Shown here in pieces: positions 16,641 to 26,015 of a stretch of 64,000 nucleotides of DNA. The stretch spans positions 5,573-69,572 of the forward strand of contig CAYLRJ010000067.1 of assembly GCA_964386185.1 (NCBI GenBank). The letters run 5' to 3'. Source of the stretch: DRMV01 sp964386185 (GTDB lineage Bacteria; Chloroflexota; Anaerolineae; Anaerolineales; DRMV01). Both the position numbers and the translations under genes were made by a program. The notes under the pieces were generated by a model. The model ran no database searches. It was not told the DNA's origin and saw nothing but the letters and a program-made list of their open reading frames with translations. How positions within the stretch are numbered: position 1 is the stretch's first letter; each line of letters opens with the position of its first letter.

Positions 16641-18533
16641 TCAGAACTCGATGTAGTTATCGACGTCGAAGAGGAACACCGTCGCGCCCCCGACGGGGAC
16701 GGGCTTGGGCCTGGGCAACGGCAAGATGTGGCCGGCTTTGGAGGCTACAAAATCAACTCGGCGGCGGCAACTGGCGCGCAGCGCCTGCACCACAGCCTCG
16801 ATTTGCCCTTCAGGCACGCCAATGAGCAAAGTGACATTCGGCCGGCTCAGAAACCCGCCGCTGCTGATGATGGGCACCACAGGCACCCCCAAGCGCCCCA
16901 GCGCCTCGGCCGCGGCTTCCAAATCGCGCTCTTGAATGATGGCCAAAGTCATGTGGCGAATGGGCGGATCGTTGGGCGAGCGCCGCAGCAACATCCCGGG
17001 CCAGGCCGGAAGTTGATCGCTGAGCGCACTGTCTACTTCTGAGGCCAATTCCGAAAAGACCTCTTCGCTGATGACCCCGGCTTGCAGCAGGTCCAAGAGG
17101 GCTGCTCGTTGGGCCCGCAATGATTCCAAACGGGCTTTGTGGAGCTCTTCCATTTGCAGCGCAGGGTGCTTTTGCAAAATCTCATTGACGGCCTTTTGAA
17201 GCCGTTGATTGCGTTGCTCCAACAAGGGGCGGAGCACATCCCACGTGTGGTGCGAGATGACGCCTTGTTCAAAAGCCCGCCGCAAATAATCATAGCCCGC
17301 GCGCGCCGAAACTGCCCGCGCGTGGCGTTTGGCAAATTCCTCTTTCTCTTCGTCGCGCGAGCCAATGTGGAGCCACTTGAGCACCCACGGCATCGAGCCG
17401 CCTTGCACCAGCAGGGTAAACAACACCACCCCAAAAGCCATCACTTGCATTTGTTCGCGCACCGGCCCCAGGCTCTCGGGCAGCCCCAAGGCCAAAGCCA
17501 GGGAAACCGCACCCCGCAGCCCGCCCCAATACATGACATGTTTCCACGATAGGGGAATACGCTCGCCCACCCACGAAAGGCCATAAATGCTGAGCAGGCG
17601 GGCTATGAGAATGGCGCCCACCGCCCATAACACGGCATACCAATTGGTCATGAGCACATCAGGCCGAATCTGGAGGCCAATCAGCAAAAAGATGAACGAG
17701 TTGGCCAAGAAAGCCGCGAATTCCCAGAAGTTGACCACCACGATGCGGGTGGTGGGCGACATCCCGCGAGGGCCGATGTTGCCGTTGATGAGCCCGGCAG
17801 CCACCACGGCCAACACCCCGCTGACGTGCAGTTGCTCGGCCACCAGGAACGCGCCATAAGCCAACACCGCGGTGAGGGCGGTTTCTAAGAGATAATCGTC
17901 CACGCGGGCAATCACGCTGGAAACCAGCCCGCCCAGCAGCACCCCTACGAGAAACCCGCCCCCCGCAACGCGGACGAAGTCAATGAGCCCCTGGCTCACG
18001 CTATATTGACCGGTCAGCGCAATGCCCAACAGCAGGTTGAACACCACAATGGCCGTGCCATCGTTGAACAGGCTTTCGCCTTCCAGCAAAACTTGGAGCC
18101 GCTTTGGGGCCCCCAAAGAGCGGAAGAGGGCCACCACGGCCACAGGGTCGGTGGCAGCCACCAAGGCGCCAAACACCAGCGCCAAGGGCAAGGCCATGCC
18201 TAACCCATAGTGGATGATGAGCCCTACCACAGCGGTCGCCAACACCACCCCTACAATGGCCAACATCAAAATTACGCCCAAATCGCGTTTGAGGTCGTCC
18301 CATCGGATGTGAAACGCGGCTTCGAAAATCAGCGGAGGCACCAACACCCCCAAGATGAGCTCGCCGGTGATGGGCACTTCCACTTCGGCAAAAATGGCCA
18401 ACGCCAGCCCGATGAGCACCAGGCCCAAGGTATAGGGCATGCGCAAGCGGCGGCTGAAAATGCCGACCAGCACCGCGACGCCAAGGAGGGAAATCACAAT
18501 CTCTTCGATGAAAATAATGCTGCTTGCGTGCAT
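16641..18533 (-). CDS. CPA1-family Na+(K+)/H+ antiporter fused to a PstA/DarA-like c-di-AMP-receptor-family domain
   Basis: 630 residues. About 1-400 form the NhaP/CPA1 transporter with roughly 12 TM segments; the ion-site region GALVAATDPVAVVALFRSLG is intact. About 400-525 is a charged helical linker (RAFEQGVISHHTWDVLRPLL). Residues 528-630 (16641-16952) match the whole PstA/DarA/YaaQ fold: MTLAIIQERD, ISSGGFLSRPNVTLLIGV and the ending VGGATVFLFDVDNYIEF, nearly identical in pattern to the YaaQ end. The GGF(L), Asn and Gly positions of the binding loop are kept, but residues matching N24, R26 and T28 of PstA are Gly, Pro and Val, so the ligand is uncertain. The ATG at 18533 has GAGG 5 nt upstream. 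Confidence 0.88.
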   Translation of the reverse strand: MHASSIIFIEEIVISLLGVAVLVGIFSRRLRMPYTLGLVLIGLALAIFAEVEVPITGELILGVLVPPLIFEAAFHIRWDDLKRDLGVILMLAIVGVVLATAVVGLIIHYGLGMALPLALVFGALVAATDPVAVVALFRSLGAPKRLQVLLEGESLFNDGTAIVVFNLLLGIALTGQYSVSQGLIDFVRVAGGGFLVGVLLGGLVSSVIARVDDYLLETALTAVLAYGAFLVAEQLHVSGVLAVVAAGLINGNIGPRGMSPTTRIVVVNFWEFAAFLANSFIFLLIGLQIRPDVLMTNWYAVLWAVGAILIARLLSIYGLSWVGERIPLSWKHVMYWGGLRGAVSLALALGLPESLGPVREQMQVMAFGVVLFTLLVQGGSMPWVLKWLHIGSRDEEKEEFAKRHARAVSARAGYDYLRRAFEQGVISHHTWDVLRPLLEQRNQRLQKAVNEILQKHPALQMEELHKARLESLRAQRAALLDLLQAGVISEEVFSELASEVDSALSDQLPAWPGMLLRRSPNDPPIRHMTLAIIQERDLEAAAEALGRLGVPVVPIISSGGFLSRPNVTLLIGVPEGQIEAVVQALRASCRRRVDFVASKAGHILPLPRPKPVPVGGATVFLFDVDNYIEF

Positions 18534-18563
18534 GATCACCTCGTGAGGGGTGCCTGAGCCGAG

Positions 18564-20906
18564 TTAGTGAATTTCGATTTCGTAGGGTTCGGCCGTCGTG
18601 AGCGTGTGTTCTTGGCCGTCGGGGGTCACCACCCGCGTGCGCCCCGGCCGGCGGTGGATTGCCCAACCCCAAAAGCGGACGGTGATTTCGTCTTCAAAGG
18701 GGGTGGGCCATACGAAGCGGACTTTGTGAGGGTTAACCGGCTGAATGCCGGCAACTTGCATCCAAAGCGCGACCGGCAACAGACCGGCCAAGACGTCTTG
18801 CCCTGCGAGCCCTTCGCCGGTTTCGGCGTGGTAGGCTTCCCAAAACGAGCCGGTGTGTTCCAGAGCAGTTTGGGCAGCGCGCCCCATGTTTTGGAGCAGC
18901 GCGGCTGCCTCGGCGACATGGCCATAACCCAAGAGGCCCTCAACCGCAAACAAATTCCAAGGGAAGTGGACCGCGCGCATCCATGCCGCGGCTTTGCGCC
19001 CCCGATGGGGGCTCAGCGGTGCGCCGAAGGGTTGGTTGTAGGCCCGTTCGGAAACCAGCGCGCGGCGGACGGCAGCGGCCTGCTCCGCTTCCCAGATGTG
19101 GGCCCAAAAGGGCAGCAAGAGGCTGATGTCGGGTGCGTAGAGGTCAGGGGTGAGCACCACAAAGCGCCCTCGGCTGCGCAGCCCTTCTACGGTGACGGCC
19201 TCGAGGCGGCGGTAGAGCCCGCGTGTGGTGAGGGTGCCGCGGCCTTCGAACCACTGGGCTTGCCCTGTTGAAAAAGTCTCGGTGAGGGGTTTGCCGCGCG
19301 GGTCGGTGCCGCGCAAGGTGACGGTCAGCGGCCGCACTTGCCCCTTTTCGGGGAAGAGGTGCACCACAATGCGGCTGGGCGGGGTGAGAGTGGCGGCGAG
19401 GGTCAAGGTGCCCGGGCCGCGGTGCTTCCCCAAGGTTTGGTGCGCCGGCCGTTGGTGGGTGTCACGGTCGCGGTAGAGGGCGGTGCGTCGGCGGGGGTCC
19501 CACATTTCGTGGAGGGCTTTGACGAGTTTGCGGCGCTGCGCCCGCAGGCTTTTGGGGAAGGTGGCCTCGGCCGCGGTGGCCAGCGCTTCCAGCCGATCCA
19601 GCGCGCGCACCAGCAAGGCGTAAAGGGCTGGGCTCTCGACGGTGGCGAAGTCGGTGCCGACCGATTCCCGTCGCCAGGGGGCAAAGCCCGGTGGGTCGGC
19701 CAGCCCCATTTGCAGGGGGTGCGACCATTCGGGGAGGCCGTCGCCGTTGGCGTCGGCGTGGGCAAACCAGTGTTCGACAAAGCGCCGCAGGGCTGGGTAA
19801 ATGGCGCGCTGGCCTGAAAGATCGTGGGCGTAGGCTCGGTAGGCCAGTTCGACCAGCAGCGGTGAGGCCAGGTAGCCTTGTGGGCCTTGGCTGGGCTTCC
19901 AGGGGATGAAGCCGTCTTCCCGTTGGTGGGCCAGGAAGTTGGCCACCCATCCCTGCACTGGCGCGGGGTGGGTGGGGAGGAAGTAAGCCGAGGCCAAGTA
20001 GTAGGCTTCCAGCACCGAAGGGGCGCGGTTGAGGGCCAGAGGGTCTGCAGGCCCGCCGTGGTCGGGGTCGCGGGCGGTCACGAAGAAGGGCTTGGGGAGG
20101 TTGGGGTGGGGCATCATCAGCCGCAGAGCCGACTGGCGACTGCGCACGAGGGCCCAGGTGAGGTTGGGCTGTGGGGTTTCGATGGCGGGAAGCGGGGCTT
20201 CGGCCAGGGCCAAACGGGCTTCAAAAGGCGGCCAGGGGCGGGCGGCCAGTTGGCGGGCTTGGGCGAAGCCTTCTTCCGCATGTTTCAGACTGGTGAGCAC
20301 CCACGTCAGGCGGCGGGTTTCGGCGGGAGCAAGGGTGAAGGAGACGCTCAAAGAGGGAAAGGGGCTCAGCCGGCTTTCGGCGCCGCCGGTGAGAAACAAC
20401 ACGGGCGCTAAACCGCCCGCATGACCTTGCAAGATGTTGACCGCATGGCCTTGCTGAGGTTCCATCCCGCTGCCGTCTTCGCCCGGCAGGGGACGGAGCA
20501 CCGCGGCTAACCCCAAGGCGCCTTGGCGTGGTGCCTCACTTGTGTTTTCCAGCCCCAGCTGGCCGACAACGGCTTGGCTGTGGGCAATCCAATAACGGCA
20601 GGTCAGCCGCAGCCCTGGGAAAGGCTCGCACGTGAGATGAGCATAGCCAGCGCTGAGCGCGTGGAGGGTGGGTGCCACGGCAAAGGTTGCCGGCATCCAG
20701 CGGCGTTGCCCTTCGGTCTCCATGAAGGGGAAGAGGCTCATTTCCTGAACCCGCAAGCCGTAGGTGGTGGTGAGCGTGAGGGCTTCCCACGAGCCGTAGG
20801 TGGCGTGCAAAGCCCAAATGTGGTCGTCGGCGGTGTGCACGTCGCTCAGGTTGGCGTCTGCGGCCAGGGTGAGGCGAGCCGGTGGGCGGAAGGGAAGCGG
20901 TTGCAT
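18564..20906 (-). CDS. Six-hairpin (alpha/alpha)6 glycosidase-like protein
   Basis: 780 residues without signal peptide or TM. The N-terminal 250 residues look beta-rich. The central and C-terminal parts resemble the (alpha/alpha)6 barrel of GH63/GH15/amylo-alpha-1,6-glucosidase-like enzymes: HADANGDGLPEWSHP, VESPALYALLVRALDRL, and near the end GSFWEAYHAETGEGLAG. The exact family and substrate are not recognised; a role in glycogen, trehalose or other alpha-glucan turnover is a guess. The start is leaderless (TAAAAT 6 nt before the ATG). The antiporter gene follows after 30 nt and may share the transcript. Confidence 0.7.
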   Translation of the reverse strand: MQPLPFRPPARLTLAADANLSDVHTADDHIWALHATYGSWEALTLTTTYGLRVQEMSLFPFMETEGQRRWMPATFAVAPTLHALSAGYAHLTCEPFPGLRLTCRYWIAHSQAVVGQLGLENTSEAPRQGALGLAAVLRPLPGEDGSGMEPQQGHAVNILQGHAGGLAPVLFLTGGAESRLSPFPSLSVSFTLAPAETRRLTWVLTSLKHAEEGFAQARQLAARPWPPFEARLALAEAPLPAIETPQPNLTWALVRSRQSALRLMMPHPNLPKPFFVTARDPDHGGPADPLALNRAPSVLEAYYLASAYFLPTHPAPVQGWVANFLAHQREDGFIPWKPSQGPQGYLASPLLVELAYRAYAHDLSGQRAIYPALRRFVEHWFAHADANGDGLPEWSHPLQMGLADPPGFAPWRRESVGTDFATVESPALYALLVRALDRLEALATAAEATFPKSLRAQRRKLVKALHEMWDPRRRTALYRDRDTHQRPAHQTLGKHRGPGTLTLAATLTPPSRIVVHLFPEKGQVRPLTVTLRGTDPRGKPLTETFSTGQAQWFEGRGTLTTRGLYRRLEAVTVEGLRSRGRFVVLTPDLYAPDISLLLPFWAHIWEAEQAAAVRRALVSERAYNQPFGAPLSPHRGRKAAAWMRAVHFPWNLFAVEGLLGYGHVAEAAALLQNMGRAAQTALEHTGSFWEAYHAETGEGLAGQDVLAGLLPVALWMQVAGIQPVNPHKVRFVWPTPFEDEITVRFWGWAIHRRPGRTRVVTPDGQEHTLTTAEPYEIEIH

Positions 20907-20912
20907 GAAAGT

Positions 20913-20918
20913 ATTTTA
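20913..20918 (-). promoter_or_regulatory. -10 box 6 nt before the glycosidase-like gene (leaderless promoter)
   Basis: The minus strand reads TAAAAT, then 6 nt (20907-20912), then the ATG at 20906. No Shine-Dalgarno is present. Confidence 0.55.
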
Positions 20919-21126
20919 CCTTACATTTAGGCCTGTGAGGCGGAGCGTGAGCCGTGTTGAGGCGCGGCCTGCGGGTTCCTGCGTTGGTGCGCAGCGGCGG
21001 GCTGATCGCGGTGGGCATGCCAGCGGAAGGCGGGGTGGGGCGCTGTGTCACCCCTTGACAAAAAATAATGATAACCTGCGCCAGCGGCGCTTTTGGGCCT
21101 TGATGAGGCGCAAAAAGGCCACCCTA

Positions 21127-21135
21127 TGGTAGAAT
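21127..21135 (+). promoter_or_regulatory. Extended -10 promoter of gyrB
   Basis: TGGTAGAAT (TGnTANNNT), with predicted start near 21142. The leader of about 22 nt holds GGAGG at 21154-21158. Confidence 0.5.
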
Positions 21136-21163
21136 TAGACGGATAGTAAGCGTGGAGGTTCTG

Positions 21164-23080
21164 GTGACTGAGACAACGACTCAATCTTATGACGCATCAA
21201 CCATTCAGGTTTTAGAAGGTCTGGAAGCCGTCCGCCGCCGCCCAGGGATGTACGTCGGCGGCACTGACATTAAAGCCCTCCACCATCTCATTTACGAGGT
21301 GGTGGACAATTCCATTGACGAGGCCCTGGCCGGCGCGTGTGACCGTATTGACATCATCATCCATCCCGATAGCAGCGTCACCGTGCAAGACAACGGCCGC
21401 GGCATCCCGGTGGATATCCACCCTCAAACCGGCCGCCCCGCGCTTGAGGTGGTGATGACCACCCTCCACGCGGGGGGGAAATTTGGCGGTGGCGGGTACA
21501 AAGTTTCGGGCGGTTTGCACGGCGTGGGCGTTTCGGCCGTGAACGCCCTTTCGGAATGGTGCGAAGTGGAAGTGCGCCGCGACGGTAAAATCTATCGTCA
21601 GCGCTACGAGCGCGGCCGTCCGGTGACGCCTGTCGAAGAGGTGGGCAAAGCCCCCAAAGGCGAAACTGGCACCCGCACCACTTTCAAATTTGACCGCACC
21701 ATTTTCAAAGGCAATGTAGACTACAAGTTCGAGACCCTGGTTCAGCGCTTCCGCGAAATGGCCTTTGTCACCCGAGGGGTGACCATCCACCTGCGCGATG
21801 AGCGCACAGACCGGGAGATGACCTTTTACTTCGAAGGCGGCATTACCTCGTTTGTGCGTTACCTCAACCGCAACCGGCAGGCGCTGCATCCGGTAGTGCA
21901 CGCGGAAAAAGAGATTGAAGACATCTACATAGAGTTTGCCCTCCAATACACCGACGCGTTTACCGAATCTGTGTATGCGTTTGCCAACACCATCAACACC
22001 ATTGACGGCGGCACCCACCTCACGGGCATGCGCTCGGCCATCACCCGCACCCTCAACGATTATGCCCGCAAAGCCGGTTTGCTGAAAGACGCTGACCCGA
22101 ATTTCACCGGCGACGACACGCGCGAAGGGCTGACCGCCATCATCAGCATCAAGCATCCTGACCCGCAGTTCGAGAGCCAGACCAAAGTCAAATTGATGAA
22201 CCCCGAAGTGCAGACCTACGCCGCGCAGGTGGTCAGCGAGGCGTTGGGCACTTTTTTGGAAGAGCACCCCTCGGCCGCAAAAGCCATCATCCAAAAATGC
22301 CTCACCTCAGCGCGGGCGCGGGCCGCAGCCCGCAAAGCACGCGACTTGGTCATTCGCAAATCAGCCCTCGAGAGCCTGACCTTGCCGGGCAAATTGGCCG
22401 ATTGCTCCGAGCGAGACCCCGCCAAAACCGAACTCTACATCGTCGAGGGTGAATCGGCCGGTGGGTCGGCCAAACAAGGCCGAGATCGCCACTTCCAGGC
22501 CATCCTCCCCTTGCGGGGCAAAATCCTCAACACAGAACGCGCCCGGTTGGATAAAATCCTCTCCAACAAAGAAATCAAAGCCCTGATTTCGGCCCTGGGC
22601 ACCGGCATTGGTGAAGACTTCAACCTCGAAAACCTGCGGTACGGGCGGGTGATCATCATGACCGACGCCGACGTGGACGGCAGCCACATCCGCACCCTGC
22701 TGCTGACCTTTTTCTTCCGTTACATGACCCCCTTGATTGAAGAAGGCCACCTCTACATCGCCCAGCCGCCGCTTTACCGGATTGCCTACAGAAACCAAGT
22801 GCGCTATGCTTATACCGAAGCCGAGCGTGAGCGTATCCTCAAAGAAATTGGCAACGGCGCTAAAATTCACATTCAGCGCTACAAGGGTTTGGGCGAGATG
22901 AACCCCCAACAACTTTGGGAAACCACCATGGACCCCGAACGGCGCACCTTGCTCCAAGTGACCATTGACGACGCCGCCGAAGCCGACCGCGTCTTCAGTA
23001 TGTTGATGGGCAGTGAAGTACCGCCGCGCCGGCGGTTCATCCAAACCCATGCTCGCGAAGTCCGCAACCTTGATATCTAA
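21164..23080 (+). CDS. gyrB: DNA gyrase subunit B (type IIA topoisomerase ATPase subunit)
   Basis: 638 residues. The GHKL ATPase is visible as EVVDNSIDEALAG, DNGRGIPV and GGLHGVGVSAVNALS. The transducer domain follows. The TOPRIM domain contains EGESAGGSAKQGRDR and DADVDGSHIRTLLL, and the C-terminus carries QRYKGLGEMNPQQLWETT. With GyrA (not in the window) it supercoils DNA using ATP. A ParE assignment is not excluded by sequence alone. The GTG at 21164 is chosen because GGAGG lies 5 nt upstream; the GTG at 21152 would start before that site. The kinase gene follows after 17 nt. Confidence 0.95.
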   Translation: MTETTTQSYDASTIQVLEGLEAVRRRPGMYVGGTDIKALHHLIYEVVDNSIDEALAGACDRIDIIIHPDSSVTVQDNGRGIPVDIHPQTGRPALEVVMTTLHAGGKFGGGGYKVSGGLHGVGVSAVNALSEWCEVEVRRDGKIYRQRYERGRPVTPVEEVGKAPKGETGTRTTFKFDRTIFKGNVDYKFETLVQRFREMAFVTRGVTIHLRDERTDREMTFYFEGGITSFVRYLNRNRQALHPVVHAEKEIEDIYIEFALQYTDAFTESVYAFANTINTIDGGTHLTGMRSAITRTLNDYARKAGLLKDADPNFTGDDTREGLTAIISIKHPDPQFESQTKVKLMNPEVQTYAAQVVSEALGTFLEEHPSAAKAIIQKCLTSARARAAARKARDLVIRKSALESLTLPGKLADCSERDPAKTELYIVEGESAGGSAKQGRDRHFQAILPLRGKILNTERARLDKILSNKEIKALISALGTGIGEDFNLENLRYGRVIIMTDADVDGSHIRTLLLTFFFRYMTPLIEEGHLYIAQPPLYRIAYRNQVRYAYTEAERERILKEIGNGAKIHIQRYKGLGEMNPQQLWETTMDPERRTLLQVTIDDAAEADRVFSMLMGSEVPPRRRFIQTHAREVRNLDI

Positions 23081-23097
23081 TTGAGGCCCTTTGCCTT

Positions 23098-25323
23098 ATG
23101 GCGCTTCAACCTGGTGACCTGCTACGCGAACGTTATCGCATTCTTGCCGTCCTTGGCCGAGGAGGGATGGGCTCAGTGTATCACGCGCTGGATACCATCC
23201 TCAACATCGAAGTGGCCATCAAAGAAAACATCTTCGTCGCCCGGGAATATGCTGAGCAGTTCCAGCAAGAAGCCCGCCTCTTGGCCAGCCTTCGGCACCC
23301 CAACCTGCCCCGGGTAACCGACTACTTTGTCCTCAAAGACCAGGGCCAATACCTGGTCATGGATTACATCGAGGGGGAAGACCTCAAAACGCGGGTCGAG
23401 CGAGAAGGCAAAATCAGCGTCCAGGAAGCCGTCATCATCGGCTTGGCCTTGTGCGACGCGCTGGAATACCTCCATAGCCAAGACCCGCCGGTGATCCATC
23501 GCGACATTAAGCCGGGCAATGTTCGCATCACCCCTGAGGGCCATGTCTTCCTGGTAGATTTTGGCCTGGCCAAAGTTGGCAGTTGGGACCAAAACACCGT
23601 CACCGGCGCGCAAGCCGTCACCCCCGGGTTCTCACCGCCCGAGCAATACGGCACATCCCACACCGCGCCCTATTCCGACATTTACAGCCTGGGTGCGACG
23701 CTTTACATGGCCCTGAGCGGCGAACCGCCGCCCGACGCGTTTGAACGGGCGTTGGACCACGCCGAGCTCAAACCGCTGGATGAAGTCAACCCCGAAGTCC
23801 CGCCGGCCTTGGCGCAAATTATCGCGACGGCCATGGCTTTGCAGCCGACCGACCGCTTTGCCTCGGTGGCGGAAATGCGGGCTGCGCTGTTGAGTTTGAA
23901 CCTGGTGCCCGAGCAGCAACAGCACCTTCACGATCACGCTTGGGAAATCACCCCCGCGCCCCAGGCGTCCACGCCCCAGGCGACCAATTGGGGCAGGAGC
24001 AATACCCGCCCCTTGCCCGCCCTGCACGGCGCGGGCGCCTCGGCTGAGGAAGACGATGACGCCTTTGCGGGCGAGCCGCCTTCGTCTCCCCCGCCGGCGG
24101 GGCCGGCCGCGTGGTTTGCAGGGGGGCGTCGGCGAGGGCGGCGCATCGCGGCCCTGCTCCTTTTGATTGCCGCTGTGTTGGTCGCTTGGTACGCAGCCAA
24201 CCCGGCCAGCATCGGGCGGATGCTTGACCCCTTGCAGCGGTCCGTGGCAGCCTTTGTGGCTGCACGTTTGCCTGCGACCCCAGCCCCGTGGCCGACCGTG
24301 GCGCAGCCTACCCCAACCCCCCAAAGCCTGCCGACAACCGTCGGGGTTGGGCTGTTGCCTACCGCCACCCCCACGCTCACCCCTTCGCCCACTGCCACCC
24401 CTCAACCTACCCCTACCCTCACCCCAACCATCACCCCCACCCCAGCCCCCACACCCTTAGGCGGCGGCAGTGGACAATTGGCCTTTGCCTCGGTGACCCG
24501 CGGCGCAGTGCAAATTTGGCTGACAGACTTGCAAGGCCATCTGTTGAAACAATTGACCGATCGGCCGGGGGGCGCGTGCCAGCCGGCCTGGGCGCCCGAC
24601 GGCCAATCGTTGGCCTTTATCGCCCCTTGCGGCGTCAATGCCATGCGCTATCCTAACGCCCAAATCTATTTGCTTCACCTCGAAACCGGCCAAGTCGAAG
24701 AACTGGTGCCACCGGATTGGGGCGGCTACGACCCAGCCTTTTCACCCGATGGCAAATACCTGGCCTTCACCAGTTTGCGCAGCGGCATCCCGCAGTTGTA
24801 TGTCTTGAACCTGCAAACCTATCAAATCTTCCCCTTGTTGGGCACCGACGTGGAAGGCGCTCAGCCGGCTTGGTCGCCCGATGGCCGCTGGCTGGCGTTT
24901 GTGGGCAACCTCAGCAGCGTCTCGCGCATTTGGCTCTTGCCCTTTGACCCGGGCGCGGAAACGTTGCCCACCCCGCAACCCTTCTCGCGCAGCGGCAACA
25001 AAGCCAATACGCATCCCACCTGGGCGGGCAACGGCACCTTGTTGGTCTATAGCCAACTCAACCCCAACAAGCCCTTGCCCTACCTGGTGCGCGCCCCCTT
25101 AGAACAAGGCGGCCTCTTAGAAACCCCCATTACAGTGGTGGGCACAGCCATGAAAGAACCCATGGCGTCGCCCGATGGTCGTTGGCTGGTGTTTGAAGGC
25201 TGGCAGGGCGACAATCACGACATCTACATCATCTCCGTAGATGGCGCCCAATTGAGCCGTTTGACCACGCAAGGCACCTTCGATTTTGACCCGGCCTGGC
25301 GGCCGACGGTGCCTCAGCCCTAA
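23098..25323 (+). CDS. Receptor-like Ser/Thr protein kinase with extracytoplasmic TolB/WD40-type propeller
   Basis: 741 residues. The kinase domain (about 5-265) has the glycine loop LGRGGMGSVY, the VAIKE lysine, catalytic VIHRDIKPGNV and VDFGLAKV; all key residues are present. A Pro-rich juxtamembrane stretch precedes one TM (about 347-368). Outside, a T/P-rich stalk (about 395-455) leads to a beta-propeller with repeats such as WAPDGQSLAF, FSPDGKYLAFTS and WSPDGRWLAFVG. It is thus a Hanks-type kinase with a propeller rather than PASTA sensor. Its position 17 nt after gyrB suggests co-transcription without implying a shared function. No good Shine-Dalgarno is visible. Confidence 0.9.
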   Translation: MALQPGDLLRERYRILAVLGRGGMGSVYHALDTILNIEVAIKENIFVAREYAEQFQQEARLLASLRHPNLPRVTDYFVLKDQGQYLVMDYIEGEDLKTRVEREGKISVQEAVIIGLALCDALEYLHSQDPPVIHRDIKPGNVRITPEGHVFLVDFGLAKVGSWDQNTVTGAQAVTPGFSPPEQYGTSHTAPYSDIYSLGATLYMALSGEPPPDAFERALDHAELKPLDEVNPEVPPALAQIIATAMALQPTDRFASVAEMRAALLSLNLVPEQQQHLHDHAWEITPAPQASTPQATNWGRSNTRPLPALHGAGASAEEDDDAFAGEPPSSPPPAGPAAWFAGGRRRGRRIAALLLLIAAVLVAWYAANPASIGRMLDPLQRSVAAFVAARLPATPAPWPTVAQPTPTPQSLPTTVGVGLLPTATPTLTPSPTATPQPTPTLTPTITPTPAPTPLGGGSGQLAFASVTRGAVQIWLTDLQGHLLKQLTDRPGGACQPAWAPDGQSLAFIAPCGVNAMRYPNAQIYLLHLETGQVEELVPPDWGGYDPAFSPDGKYLAFTSLRSGIPQLYVLNLQTYQIFPLLGTDVEGAQPAWSPDGRWLAFVGNLSSVSRIWLLPFDPGAETLPTPQPFSRSGNKANTHPTWAGNGTLLVYSQLNPNKPLPYLVRAPLEQGGLLETPITVVGTAMKEPMASPDGRWLVFEGWQGDNHDIYIISVDGAQLSRLTTQGTFDFDPAWRPTVPQP

Positions 25324-25351
25324 CCCTGCTGCCTTGCCCCCGCTGAAACTG

Positions 25352-25380
25352 CGCCGCGACCTTTGAGCCGCGGCGTCTTT
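25352..25380 (+). terminator. Possible weak terminator after the kinase gene
   Basis: A 7-bp GC stem (25352-25358 with 25369-25375) is followed by TCTTTCGTCTT. The T-run is interrupted, so efficiency is doubtful. Confidence 0.35.
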
Positions 25381-25421
25381 CGTCTTCGGGCTTTGCCCCT
25401 TCCCTGAAAGGAGAGGTGCTC

Positions 25422-26006
25422 ATGCAAGCCTTAAAAACGCGCATTTTGACCCAAGGACGTCATTTGGGCGGCGGCATCCTCAAAGTGGACGCCTTTATCA
25501 ACCATCAGGTGGACCCCGCCCTGATGATGGCCTGCGGCGAAGAATTGGCGCGGCGCTTTGCATCCACCCGCCCCGAGAAAGTGTTTACCGCCGAAATCTC
25601 GGGCATTGCCCCTGCCTTGGCCACCGGCTATTACTTGAATGTGCCCGTGGTCTTCGCCCGCAAACACCGCCCTGTCACCATGCCCGACCAAATCTTCCTG
25701 ACCCTCACCCCTTCCCACACCAAAGGGCGAGAAGTGGAATTGATGGTCTCGCCCGAATATCTCCACGAAGGCGAACGGGTGCTCATTATTGACGACTTCC
25801 TGGCCTCGGGCGAAACCATTTTGGGGTTGGTGCGCTTAGTGCAAGCAGCCAAAGCCCACGTGGTGGGCATTGGCGCGCTCATTGAAAAGACCTTCGAAGG
25901 CGGGCGCGCGAAATTAGCCCCTTTGGGCGTGCCCATCGAGGCCTTGGCGCGCATTCGGGCGCTGGAAGGCGACCAAATCGTGTTTGAGGATGAGGAGCAC
26001 GCATGA
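25422..26006 (+). CDS. xpt: Xanthine phosphoribosyltransferase
   Basis: 194 residues, the family's usual length, aligning end to end with Bacillus Xpt by eye: LKVDAFINHQVDP, ISGIAPALATG, VPVVFARKH, the PRPP loop VLIIDDFLASGET, and IEKTFEGGR. It makes XMP from xanthine and PRPP, salvaging purines in the cytoplasm. AAAGGAGAGG sits before the ATG. The 98-nt gap to the kinase gene shows no purine-riboswitch core. The Lut-like gene follows after 9 nt. Confidence 0.93.
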   Translation: MQALKTRILTQGRHLGGGILKVDAFINHQVDPALMMACGEELARRFASTRPEKVFTAEISGIAPALATGYYLNVPVVFARKHRPVTMPDQIFLTLTPSHTKGREVELMVSPEYLHEGERVLIIDDFLASGETILGLVRLVQAAKAHVVGIGALIEKTFEGGRAKLAPLGVPIEALARIRALEGDQIVFEDEEHA

Positions 26007-26015
26007 GGAACAGCC

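Noticed and set aside
21055..21060. TTGACA upstream of gyrB as a -35 element
   Set aside because: No -10-like hexamer lies 15-19 nt downstream. The better candidate is the extended -10 at 21127-21135, which is too far away to pair with it.
25324..25421. Guanine riboswitch upstream of xpt, as in Bacillus
   Set aside because: The 98-nt gap contains no conserved purine-aptamer core and its one stem-loop is better read as a weak terminator.
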